From Brevundimonas sp. (GTDB lineage: Bacteria > Pseudomonadota > Alphaproteobacteria > Caulobacterales > Caulobacteraceae), in the NCBI RefSeq assembly GCF_013912065.1, contig NZ_JACESA010000024.1, positions 1 through 33,705 of the forward strand: a stretch of DNA of 33,705 nucleotides. Reading direction: 5' to 3'. Position 1 is the stretch's first letter; the number at the start of each line of letters is the position of its first letter. A program made the translations under genes and the position numbers. Below are positions 25,127-32,717 of this stretch, one piece after another. The notes beneath the pieces were generated by a model. It was not told the DNA's origin and searched no databases. It saw nothing but the letters and a program-made list of their open reading frames with translations.

Positions 25127-26809
25127 TCAAGCCGCCTTCACCAGCAGTCTCGACAGTTTGTCGGCCAGCTCTGCCTGTTCGAACGGCTTGCGGATCAGCT
25201 TGTCGTCCGGCGTCGAGGCCAGGGCTTCGGCGTCGGCGTAACCGGTGGCGAACAGGATGGGGGTGCCTGGCCGGCGGCTTTGCATCTCCCGAGCGAGGTC
25301 GGCGCCGTTCAGACCGGGCATGGCGAAATCCAGCACGACCGCTTCGATATCGGTGCGTTGCTCGAATATCTCCAGCGCGGCGCCGCCGCTGCCCGCTTCG
25401 ATGACCAGGTATCCGAGGTCCTCGAGGTAGTCGACCGTCACTTCGCGGACTGCGTCGTCGTCGTCGACCACGAGCACCAGGACACGGTCTCCATAGGCGG
25501 AGGTCAGGGGGGCGTACGGCGACACCTCCTGAATGGGAGCGGCGTCCGCGCGCGGCAGGAAGATCTTGATCGTCGTGCCATGGCCGACGCTGGTCTCGAT
25601 CGCCACGCCGCCGCCGGACTGTTTGGCCAGGCCGAAGACCTGGCTCAGACCCAGGCCCGACCCCTTGCCGACGGCCTTGGTGGTGAAGAAGGGCTCGAAG
25701 GCGCGGGCCAGGACGTCCTCGGTCATGCCGGAGCCGTTGTCGGTCACGGAGACCATGACGAACTGACCCGCCGGGGGGGCTCCGGGAGAGGGAGACGCCT
25801 GGGTCACGACATTCTCGGTGCGGATCAGCAGCGTCCCGCCCACATCCATGGCGTCTCGCGCATTGATCGCCAGGTTGAGGATGACAAGCTCCAGCTGCGT
25901 CGGATCGATCATCGCCGTCCACAGGTCGTTCGCCAGTTCCGGTTCTAGAATCTGGACGCTGCCGCCGATGGTGCTTTGCAGCAGATCGCGCATGTTACGA
26001 ACGGTGTCGTTGAGATCGACCGCGCGCGGCTCAAGCTTCTGACGGCGGGAAAAAGCCAGCATCTGGGCGGTCAGCTTCGCGCCGCGTCGGGACGCCTCGC
26101 CCATCATGGACAGTCGGCGAACCAGGGCCGGGTCGTGCACCCGCTTCTGCATCTGCTCCACATTGCCGATGACCACGGTCAGCAGGTTGTTGAAGTCATG
26201 GGCGACGCCTGAGGTCAGCTGGCCGACCGCCTCCAGACGCTGCGCCTGACGCAGGGCGCTCTCGGCGCGTTCCCTTTCGCCGATCTGTGCGGCCAGTTGG
26301 CGGTTCGCTGCCTCCAGCTCGGCGGTGCGTTCGGCGACCCGCCGCTCCAGCATGGCTTCGTCCTCTCGGATTCGGTCGATTAGTTCGCGAGCCTGATATT
26401 GCCGCCGCCGACCGCGAAGCGCGGTTTTCACCGCGCTGACCAAGGTCGTGGGATGGAAAGGGCGCTCCAGAAAACCCACATTGCCCAACGCTTCCGATAT
26501 GCGTCTGGCTGCGGGATTGCGTTCGACGCTTCCGCCCCGCTGGGTCAGGAGCAGAAAGGGAAAATCCGACCAGGAAGGCTGGCGATCGACCCAGTTGGAC
26601 AGGGGAGACAGGTCGCTGTCGCGCAGCACCTCCTCGACGACGACGGCCAGGCCCGCGCCGTCTTCGATCTGGTGCAGAAGCTCCGGCAGGTTTGAGCAGA
26701 GGGAGGTCGCGACGCCCGCTTCCTCTAGAATGGCCGCCGCGATAGCGCTGTCCCGTCCGGAGGGCGCCAGGATCAAGGTGCTTTCCGACCGCTGTCCAGG
26801 ACGGTTCAT
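25127..26809 (-). CDS. Hybrid histidine kinase with pseudo-receiver N-terminus
   Basis: A 560-aa soluble protein. Residues 10-130 fold like a receiver but lack the acidic pocket (LILAPSG), have Glu59-Glu60 where the phospho-Asp should be, keep a Thr (LLLTQRG) and have Arg in place of Lys (LERPFHP). A coiled coil follows (ERRVAERTAELEAANRQL), then HisKA with His204 in GVAHDFNNLLTVVIGN, an ATPase with GKGSGLGLSQVFGLAKQSGG, and a complete C-terminal receiver (VVDDDDAVRE, VLDFAMPGLNG, IRKPFEQ). The ATG overlaps the stop of the KaiC-like gene, so the two are translationally coupled. It probably receives a signal through the pseudo-receiver or the ATPase. Confidence 0.92.
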   Translation of the reverse strand: MNRPGQRSESTLILAPSGRDSAIAAAILEEAGVATSLCSNLPELLHQIEDGAGLAVVVEEVLRDSDLSPLSNWVDRQPSWSDFPFLLLTQRGGSVERNPAARRISEALGNVGFLERPFHPTTLVSAVKTALRGRRRQYQARELIDRIREDEAMLERRVAERTAELEAANRQLAAQIGERERAESALRQAQRLEAVGQLTSGVAHDFNNLLTVVIGNVEQMQKRVHDPALVRRLSMMGEASRRGAKLTAQMLAFSRRQKLEPRAVDLNDTVRNMRDLLQSTIGGSVQILEPELANDLWTAMIDPTQLELVILNLAINARDAMDVGGTLLIRTENVVTQASPSPGAPPAGQFVMVSVTDNGSGMTEDVLARAFEPFFTTKAVGKGSGLGLSQVFGLAKQSGGGVAIETSVGHGTTIKIFLPRADAAPIQEVSPYAPLTSAYGDRVLVLVVDDDDAVREVTVDYLEDLGYLVIEAGSGGAALEIFEQRTDIEAVVLDFAMPGLNGADLAREMQSRRPGTPILFATGYADAEALASTPDDKLIRKPFEQAELADKLSRLLVKAA

Positions 26810-28308
26810 GCAGAGGGTTCGCCCAGAAGGCCGCTGCCCTGACCGACGAAGTTGGGCACGCCTCGCAAGACGCCCTGGAACCCGGTCAAAGGTTCGCCCA
26901 CCGTGAGTCCGTCCTGATCGATACTGTATTCCCGGATCGTCTTCTCGTGCCGGCCGGCGCGTTTCTTGATCACCGAGACCGCACGCCGCACATTCCCGAG
27001 CGCTTCGAAATAGCGCAGCAGAACGACCGTGTCGGCAAGATAGGTGACGTCGATCGGCGCCTTCATCTCTCCCACCAGACCGTGCTGAGCCACCGTCAGG
27101 AAGGTCGTGGCGCCCTGTCGGTTCAGGTATTGCAGCAGTTCGTGGATATGCAGGACGAGGAACTGCTCCTGGGGCATCGCCGCCTGATAACCGTTCAGGC
27201 TGTCGATCACCACGGTCTGGATGTGTTGTTCGGAGACGCAGCGACGCACTCGAGCGGCGAACTCTCCGGGCGAAAGTTCTGCGGCGTCGATCTGCTCGAC
27301 GAGCAGCCGATCCTCGCGCTGCATTGTTTCCAGGTCGATGCCCATCTGTTTGACCCGGTCGAACAGCAGGCCCAATTCCTCGTCGAAGATGAAAAGGGCG
27401 GCCCGCTCGCCGCGCTGCACGGCGGCGACGGCGAAGTGGATGGCGAACAGGGATTTTCCGGTCCCCGCCGGGCCGAGGATCAGGGCGCTTGAGCCGCGTT
27501 CGATCCCGCCGCCCAGCAGGGCGTCGAGCTCGCCGACGCCGCTGGACGCCACGGTGCGTTCAAAGCTTGTGCGATGCTCCGAGGCGACGATGCGGGGATA
27601 GACTTCAAGCCCGCCGGTCTTGATGGTGAAGTCGTGATAGCCGCCCCGGAAGCGACGGCCGCGATACTTGATGACGCGAACCCGGCGACGCTCGGCGCCA
27701 TACTCCGGCGCCAGCTCCTGCAATTGGATCACGCCGTGGGCGACGCTGTGGACGGTCTTGTCGTTCACGTCCGTCGTCAGGTCGTCCAGCAGCAGGACGG
27801 TCGCGCCTTGTTTGGCGAAATAGTGTTTCAGGGCCAGGACCTGGCGACGGTAGCGCAACGAGCCCTGGGCCAGAAGCCGGATCTCGGACAGGCTGTCGAT
27901 CACCACGCGTTTCGGCCGTTTGGCCTCTACGGCCTCAAAGATCATCCGCGTCGTTTCACCCAGCTCCAGGTCGGAGGAGTAGAGCAGACTCTGCTGCTGC
28001 TGTTCGTCCAGGAGGCTCTCGGGCGGCACCAGTTCGAAGATATCGACGCCGTCCAGGGACCAGTGGTGGGACTTCGCGGTCCCTCGAAGCTCGTCTTCCG
28101 TCTCCGAGAGGGTGATATAGAGCGAGGGTTCGCCAAGACGGGCGCCTTCCAGCAGAAAGCCCATCGCGGCCGTCGTCTTGCCGGTGCCCGGGGCGCCCTC
28201 CAGGAGATAGACCCGATCCCGCTCAAGCCCTCCGGCGAGAACGTCGTCCAGCCCCGAGACCCCAAAAGCTGCCTGTTGCGTGGTCCCGCCGGCTTCCTGA
28301 TCGTGCAT
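26806..28308 (-). CDS. KaiC-like RecA-fold ATPase with two domains
   Basis: A 500-aa double-RecA protein. CI has Walker A GAPGTGKT (38-45), SETEDEL (68-74) and Walker B RVVIDSLSEI. CII has Walker A GPAGTGKS (279-286), DEE (309-311) and Walker B TVVIDSLNGY. In CII, IDVTYLADTVVLLRY aligns with the cyanobacterial KaiC phosphosite region; the Ser-Thr pair is Thr422-Tyr423 here. It lacks much of the long C-terminal peptide that binds KaiA. ATG 28308 is used; a TTG five codons upstream is less likely. No kaiA or kaiB is in the window. The coupled hybrid kinase suggests an ATP-driven timer or energy sensor feeding a phosphorelay, which is inference. Confidence 0.92.
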   Translation of the reverse strand: MHDQEAGGTTQQAAFGVSGLDDVLAGGLERDRVYLLEGAPGTGKTTAAMGFLLEGARLGEPSLYITLSETEDELRGTAKSHHWSLDGVDIFELVPPESLLDEQQQQSLLYSSDLELGETTRMIFEAVEAKRPKRVVIDSLSEIRLLAQGSLRYRRQVLALKHYFAKQGATVLLLDDLTTDVNDKTVHSVAHGVIQLQELAPEYGAERRRVRVIKYRGRRFRGGYHDFTIKTGGLEVYPRIVASEHRTSFERTVASSGVGELDALLGGGIERGSSALILGPAGTGKSLFAIHFAVAAVQRGERAALFIFDEELGLLFDRVKQMGIDLETMQREDRLLVEQIDAAELSPGEFAARVRRCVSEQHIQTVVIDSLNGYQAAMPQEQFLVLHIHELLQYLNRQGATTFLTVAQHGLVGEMKAPIDVTYLADTVVLLRYFEALGNVRRAVSVIKKRAGRHEKTIREYSIDQDGLTVGEPLTGFQGVLRGVPNFVGQGSGLLGEPSA

Positions 28309-28358
28309 GGTTCTCGTCGTCAATGTAGCTGTGCGGTAACGCGCTTCCGGCGACTTGG

Positions 28359-28602
28359 TTACATCGGCGCACGGTCGGCCCGCAGAACGTCGACGACGAC
28401 GTCGCCAAAGGCGGGATCAGCCGCGTCGGCCGCCTGCAAGAAAATCGGGAACACGGGTCCGCGCCGCCACGATCTGATTGAGGCGCGCGGCCTCCAGGGC
28501 GGGGAGGCCGGCTGCAAGATGACCGCGTCGAGCGCCGAGCGTTAGCGGCTGAATCGAGACCACGCTCTGCTTCAGCGACAGCAACCGTGGAGGCTCTGGC
28601 AA
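28359..28602 (-). pseudogene. Possible frameshifted small gene between two kinases
   Basis: Downstream of the MHYT kinase stop, one frame reads from TTG 28602 through EAARLNQIVAARTRVPDFL and then stops at 28417. Another frame continues sensibly as QAADAADPAFGDVVVDVLRADRAPM to a TAA at 28359. The two join smoothly if one T of a TTTT run around 28440 is removed. The reading would give about 80 residues. Codon use in the second part looks coding, the first part less so. It matches no family I know. It may be a decayed gene, a sequencing error, or chance. The rest of 28309-28629 holds only the leader of the KaiC-like gene. Confidence 0.3.
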
Positions 28603-28629
28603 GATTGTATGAAACAGGCTCGCGGACGC

Positions 28630-30258
28630 TCAGTCCTGTCTGACCTGGATGGTGAAATCCGCTTCGAAGCCCGTTTTCGGATAGCGGAAATCTACGGTGC
28701 GGGCCGTTGAACGCACAAGCCGGGAGCCGAAACCTGTTCGCTCGGGCTGCTTGACCGGAGGGCCGCCGGTCTCGCGCCATGTGACGGCCAGACCCTCTTC
28801 GCCGAGCGACCAGTCCACCCTGACCCGGCCGTCCGCGCGGCTGAGGGCTCCGTATTTGGAAGCGTTGGTCGCAAGCTCGTGCGTGATCAGGCCGAGGGCC
28901 AGCACGGCCTCGGACGGAAGCCAGATGTCGGCTCCGCTGAGCGTGACCTGATCGGGATCGAACCGATCGAACTCCGCCTCGAACACGTTTCGCGCCGTCG
29001 CCCGCTCCCAACCCTGGGCCGTCAGCAGATTGTGCGTGGCGGAGAGCGCCAGCAGCCGGGATTCGAATGACGCCGCGAAACTTTCGGCCGTCGCCGCTTT
29101 TCGCGCGGTCAGATGGGCCATCGAAAGCACGGTGGCCAGGGTGTTCTTCACGCGATGGTTCAGTTCGTTCACCAGAATGCGCTGACGCTTCTCGCTTTCG
29201 GACAGGGCCTGAAAAGCCGCGCGGTGGTCGGTCACGTCCTGAATGGTTCCGATCAGACGTTGAGGCTTGCCGAGGCCGTCCAGCAACATCTCGCCCCGTA
29301 CTTCCAGCCAGCGACCATCCAGCATCTGGTAGTCGCACGTGTAGTCGCTGCCTGTCGCGATGGCCTCTTCAAGCAGACGCGCGCGATGTTCAGCGCTTTC
29401 GGGCGTCAGGAGTCCCGACACCTGAGACTGTTCGAACGGCGCGCTCGGGTCCAGGCCCAGCAGCCTGCGCCCTTCCTCCGACAGTCTCAGCCGCCGTCGG
29501 ACCACATCCATCTCCCAGTAGCCCATGCGCCCGGCCCTCAGGGCCATGAGCAGAGCCTGCCGCTGATCCAGGAGGCTGGCGCCCATGCCCAGGAAGAGAA
29601 CCAGTATCGTAAGCCCCGCCACGCCGAAGGCGAGCCATAGAGGCTCCACGCCTGGCTCCCCCTGCGGCGTCGCGCCAGGGGTCAGGGTCACGGACGCCAT
29701 CGCGGTATAGTGCATCGACACTATGCCGACGCCCAACAGAACAGCGGCGATGACCCTTAGTCTCACATGATAGTCTTTTCGGGCGACCCACAGCGCCGCC
29801 GTCGATGCACCCAGGGCCACGACGACTGAGGCGACCACCCAGCCTTGTTGGTAACCCACGATCGCGGACGTCCGCAGCGCGGCCATGCCCACATAGTGCA
29901 TGCCTCCGATGCTCAGGCCCATGATGGCTCCGCTGCCGAGCAAGGAGGCCAGGGACCGGCCAGGTTGGGCGCATACGGCAAAGGCGACCGCCGTTCCCGC
30001 CATGGCCAAGGCCAGAGACGCGACGGTGAGGCCTAGGTCATAGGAGACCGGCGCCCCCGGGTCGAAACCGAGCATGGCCACGAAATGCATCGACCAGATG
30101 CTGACGCCCATGGCGACCGCGGCGACGCCGATCCACCCGGCTTGAACGGTTCCGTCGTGCAGACGGGCCCGGCGGAACAAGTCCAGCGCGGTCCAGGAGC
30201 CGAAGATCGCCAGGAGGCTGGCGAGAACGAGGTAAATCGGTTCGTGATGGTGATGCAC
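28630..30258 (-). CDS. MHYT-PAS-HWE family membrane histidine kinase
   Basis: A 542-aa sensor. The N-terminal MHYT domain (residues about 5-235, seven or so membrane helices) carries the repeated signature SMHFVAML, GMHYVGMAAL and SMHYTAMASV, proposed in this family to bind copper and sense oxygen, CO or NO. A PAS domain follows (about 250-350, MGYWEMDVVRRRLRLSEE). The HWE kinase core has His368 in NELNHRVKNTLATVLSMAH, HELATNASKYGAL, and WRE (494-496). The start is GTG 30258; an in-frame TAG lies 12 bases upstream. The run of four His after Met is natural here. HWE kinases in this order often act in general stress pathways; the partner is not evident in the window. Confidence 0.92.
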   Translation of the reverse strand: MHHHHEPIYLVLASLLAIFGSWTALDLFRRARLHDGTVQAGWIGVAAVAMGVSIWSMHFVAMLGFDPGAPVSYDLGLTVASLALAMAGTAVAFAVCAQPGRSLASLLGSGAIMGLSIGGMHYVGMAALRTSAIVGYQQGWVVASVVVALGASTAALWVARKDYHVRLRVIAAVLLGVGIVSMHYTAMASVTLTPGATPQGEPGVEPLWLAFGVAGLTILVLFLGMGASLLDQRQALLMALRAGRMGYWEMDVVRRRLRLSEEGRRLLGLDPSAPFEQSQVSGLLTPESAEHRARLLEEAIATGSDYTCDYQMLDGRWLEVRGEMLLDGLGKPQRLIGTIQDVTDHRAAFQALSESEKRQRILVNELNHRVKNTLATVLSMAHLTARKAATAESFAASFESRLLALSATHNLLTAQGWERATARNVFEAEFDRFDPDQVTLSGADIWLPSEAVLALGLITHELATNASKYGALSRADGRVRVDWSLGEEGLAVTWRETGGPPVKQPERTGFGSRLVRSTARTVDFRYPKTGFEADFTIQVRQD

Positions 30259-30322
30259 ACCATAGTCCTAACCGTTGCCTTCAGATCCAACTACCGAAAT
30301 TCCGCATCCTTAAAGTGAGTTC

Positions 30323-30484
30323 TCAAGCATCGTAGTCCAGGCTGTTGCGCTTAACCGCTGTCGGCCACAGCGGGTCTCGACATGTCTGGTATTCCGGCCG
30401 GAAATCATCGAGCCGTTCCGTCAGGCTCTCGCCGTAGTCTCGGAGAGGGGCGTTCTGCGACGTCGCGTCCAGGCGACTCAGGCT
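30323..30484 (-). pseudogene. Open frame without a start codon between AI-2E permease and MHYT kinase
   Basis: Reading from the end of the permease gene, one frame is open for about 53 codons to a TGA at 30323 and has a natural-looking sequence (LRDYGESLTERLDDFRPEY, then PLWPTAVKRNSLDYDA). It contains no ATG, GTG or TTG, so ordinary translation is not possible unless a CTG near the permease stop is used or a frameshift feeds into it. It may be the tail of a decayed gene. The remaining 30259-30322 is the leader of the MHYT kinase gene. Confidence 0.25.
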
Positions 30485-31557
30485 GACCGTTCCGACGGCC
30501 AGGCCGGCGTTTCGAACCCGTCTCCCCTCAGCTCGGGCAGAGGGTCGCCGTTGTTGGACACCAGGACCGCGAGCCAGCGCAGGCCGTCGTGCTGGGCAAG
30601 GAAGAACATCAGCGCCAGGGTGAGGGGAACGGCGAGGAATGCGCCCGGAATGCCCCAGAGCACCGTCCAGACGCCGGTGACGAGAAGGCCCATGGCGGGA
30701 TCGATGTTCTGGGCGTCGGCCTGCATCTTGGGCAGGACCAGATTGCCGACGAGGAAGGCGACCGCCTGGATGCCCGCGAAGATGAAAAGGGCGGGCCAGG
30801 CGGTGGGAAACTGCATCAGGGCGAAGAGCGCCGGAGCCACGCTGCCGATGGCGACGCCGAATATCGGAATATAGGACAGGAGGAACAGGGCGAGGGTCCA
30901 GAACAGGACGTCGTCCAGACCAGCCAGGGCCATGACGGCGCCGGAAGCCACGGCGATCATGAGCCCGGTCACCGTCTGGATCCAGACATAGGCCTCGACG
31001 CCCCGGATCGAGCGCTCAAGCACCAGCAGGGTGCGGCGGGGCGGACCCAGCGCGGCAAGCTGCATCACCTTGGCGCGGATGAGCGATTTCGAGGTGAGGA
31101 TCAGGATCAGGAAGACAAGGGTCAGAACCGTTCCCGACATCGCTTCCTGGACCCCCGACAGGGCCTGGGTGACGACGAGGCCGAGATTGAAGCTGCCCGC
31201 CAGGACGTCGAGCCCGAGAGGCTGTTCCAGTCCCGCCATCCGCCCAAGCTCGAGCGCGAGAGCGTCCAGTCGCTCGACCAGAAGCGGCGCCCGTTCGGCG
31301 ACGCTCCTCAGGCCGCCGAGCACGACGGCGGCGCCGCCGAGGACGATCCCGCCGCCGAGTGTCGCGCCCACCAGCACGCGCACCGGCCAGAGGCCGATCT
31401 TCGGGAAGAACCTGGATCGCAAAAGGGCATCGACCAGGATGGCCAGGACGAAGGCCATCACGAACGGCGCCACCACGGAGCGGAAGACATAGAGAAGGGC
31501 GCAGCAGGCCGCCACGCTGGTCACATTCAGCCGGGGCGAAGGGAGGAACTTGTCCAT
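30478..31557 (-). CDS. AI-2E family (PerM-type) membrane permease
   Basis: A 359-aa inner-membrane protein of the AI-2E/PerM superfamily. The N-terminal pair of helices (VTSVAACCALLYVFRSVVAPFV, FVLAILVDALL) is followed by a long amphipathic middle segment (SVAERAPLLVERLDALALELG). The C-terminal helix bundle has GLDDVLFWTLALFLLSYIPIFG, LVTGVWTVLWGIPGAFLAVPL and the conserved PxxG motifs. Family members export signals or act as Na+/H+ antiporters, so the name should not be read as proven AI-2 transport. ATG 31557 is chosen; a longer reading to 31722 would run into the outer membrane protein gene. TGGAAATCGAGA precedes it. Confidence 0.88.
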   Translation of the reverse strand: MDKFLPSPRLNVTSVAACCALLYVFRSVVAPFVMAFVLAILVDALLRSRFFPKIGLWPVRVLVGATLGGGIVLGGAAVVLGGLRSVAERAPLLVERLDALALELGRMAGLEQPLGLDVLAGSFNLGLVVTQALSGVQEAMSGTVLTLVFLILILTSKSLIRAKVMQLAALGPPRRTLLVLERSIRGVEAYVWIQTVTGLMIAVASGAVMALAGLDDVLFWTLALFLLSYIPIFGVAIGSVAPALFALMQFPTAWPALFIFAGIQAVAFLVGNLVLPKMQADAQNIDPAMGLLVTGVWTVLWGIPGAFLAVPLTLALMFFLAQHDGLRWLAVLVSNNGDPLPELRGDGFETPAWPSERSA

Positions 31558-31592
31558 TCTCGATTTCCAGGTGGACCGGCCGGCGACGTCAC

Positions 31593-31606
31593 CGGGCCAT
31601 GGCCCG
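31593..31606. repeat. 14-bp perfect palindrome upstream of the AI-2E permease gene
   Basis: CGGGCCATGGCCCG is self-complementary and lies 36 bases before the permease ATG, next to a larger hairpin. It may be an operator or part of a processed intergenic RNA structure. Confidence 0.35.
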
Positions 31607-31614
31607 TGCCGCGT

Positions 31615-31647
31615 CCCGGCGCCCTCGTCCGAGACGAAGGCGCCGGG
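31615..31647 (-). terminator. 15-bp hairpin downstream of the outer membrane protein gene
   Basis: The arms 31615-31629 and 31633-31647 pair over 15 positions with one G-U and a 3-base loop, starting 25 bases after the stop of the outer membrane protein gene (minus strand). No U tract follows on either strand. It is therefore more likely an mRNA-stabilising 3' hairpin or an attenuator separating a highly expressed porin-like gene from the permease than a classical intrinsic terminator. Confidence 0.5.
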
Positions 31648-31672
31648 CTTGCCGTCGGCGTGGGAGGGGGCG

Positions 31673-32257
31673 CTAGTAGCCGAGCTTGTAGCGCAGGCCG
31701 ACGGTGACGGCCTGGTTGTCATAGTCGCCGCTCACGGGAGAGGCCGAGCCGGCGCCGAATTCCAGATCGGTGACGGCGACGTAGCGGTAGGCCATTTCGG
31801 CCGTCATGCGCTCGTTGATGTCATAGGAGACGCCGGCCTTGGCCTGGTAGGCGAAGCCCATGTCGTCGTCGTCCACCACGCCGTCATCGTAATTGACTTG
31901 GGCGACGCCGACGCCGACGCCGACGAACGGGCGAAGTCGACCCTTCTTGTTGAACTCGTACGCGACGTTGGCGAACGCGCCGAGCATCTCGGAGTCGCCC
32001 TCCGAAACACTGTCCAGATCATTCTTCATGTAAAGCAGCTCGCCGCCGACCCGGACGCCGTTGTTGAAGGCGTAACCGCCCGAGCCGCCGACCACCCAGC
32101 CGCTGTCGAGGTCGATCGGGGCGTCGGCGTCCATCTGCCCGCCGGTGCTGCCGCCCAGATCGCCCTGGACGTACCAGCCGCCGGTTTCCTGGGCCATGGC
32201 GGAGGTCCCCATCAGGGCGACGGCGGCGGTGATCGGGGCGATGTATTTGATGTGCAT
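31673..32257 (-). CDS. Opacity-type outer membrane beta-barrel protein
   Basis: A 194-aa protein with a signal peptide (IAPITAAVALMGTSAMA, cleavage before QETGG at about residue 23). It continues with alternating strands of an eight-stranded OmpA/Opa-like barrel: GWYVQGDLGGS, GWVVGGSGGYAF, VRVGGELLYM, GAFANVAYEF, RPFVGVGVGVAQVNY, YQAKAGVSYDI, MTAEMAYRYVAV, and a C-terminal strand VGLRYKLGY ending in an aromatic residue as the BAM complex prefers. Acidic loops (NYDDGVVDDDD) face outside. AGGAG lies eight bases upstream of ATG. It is probably abundant, and its function may be structural or adhesive. Confidence 0.92.
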   Translation of the reverse strand: MHIKYIAPITAAVALMGTSAMAQETGGWYVQGDLGGSTGGQMDADAPIDLDSGWVVGGSGGYAFNNGVRVGGELLYMKNDLDSVSEGDSEMLGAFANVAYEFNKKGRLRPFVGVGVGVAQVNYDDGVVDDDDMGFAYQAKAGVSYDINERMTAEMAYRYVAVTDLEFGAGSASPVSGDYDNQAVTVGLRYKLGY

Positions 32258-32315
32258 TTGACTGAACTCCTAGTTGATCTGTCAGCCCGTTTTGAATGAA
32301 CTGTACGGTTTGGTT

Positions 32316-32341
32316 TTGATACGACCCATGGCGGGCGTCAA
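32316..32341 (-). promoter_or_regulatory. Possible promoter of the outer membrane protein gene
   Basis: On the minus strand TTGACG (32341-32336) is followed after 14 bases by TATCAA (32321-32316), about 60 bases upstream of the ATG. The short spacing is wrong for E. coli sigma70 but fits the TTGACG-N10-14 pattern of Caulobacter housekeeping promoters; the -10 match is only partial. Confidence 0.4.
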
Positions 32342-32528
32342 GCGGTTTTGTGTGCAGTTCGGTCATTTATTTTGAGCCCGGTTCGACCCCGCGGCGGGCA
32401 TGCGGCGATCACCGCCGGCGCGCACCTGATCGGGCGCCGGTCGTCCATTGGGGGATCGCATTCGGTGCGGCAGCGTCGTCCCCGTCATGGAGGGGAGCCG
32501 GATGTACGAGGCTGGATCTTGGCGCGAC

Positions 32529-32564
32529 GACGCCGAGCACGGGGCTCGGCGTCGGCTTTTGTTT
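32529..32564 (+). terminator. Rho-independent terminator on the plus strand
   Basis: GACGCCGAGC (32529-32538) and GCTCGGCGTC (32544-32553) form a perfect 10-bp stem with a 5-base loop, followed by GGCTTTTGTTT. The U tract is only on the plus strand. Both flanking protein genes are on the minus strand, so it does not terminate either of them; a short plus-strand transcript starting after about 32290 is implied. Confidence 0.6.
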
Positions 32565-32717
32565 CTATCCTACTCGGCACGCCTGCGAAGACGTGGAGGG
32601 GGAGCAGAAGGTAGGTTGGGTTTTCGGGATCAGGCGGCGGGGCCTGGCGCGGATGAGCTCATGTCTTCACCCGCGCCGCCCAGAACTTTCCTGACGCTCG
32701 CCTCTTGGCGAGAACGC

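Larger units (their letters stand above)
32258..32717. other. 460-bp gene-poor interval
   Basis: Besides the leader and possible promoter of the outer membrane protein gene and one plus-strand terminator-like hairpin (32529-32564), no reading frame here has natural-looking protein sequence. A short inverted repeat (CTCGCC, TCTT, GGCGAG at 32697-32712) lies just past the glutathione transferase stop without a U tract. Confidence 0.5.

Noticed and set aside
30246-30258. Run of four His at the start of the MHYT kinase, like an affinity tag
   Set aside because: It is encoded by natural CAT/CAC codons directly after the start and there is no vector sequence around it.
30589-31707. 372-aa plus-strand frame over the permease
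   Set aside because: Extremely charged Glu/Asp/Gly/His-rich sequence opposite a membrane protein gene; typical antisense artefact.
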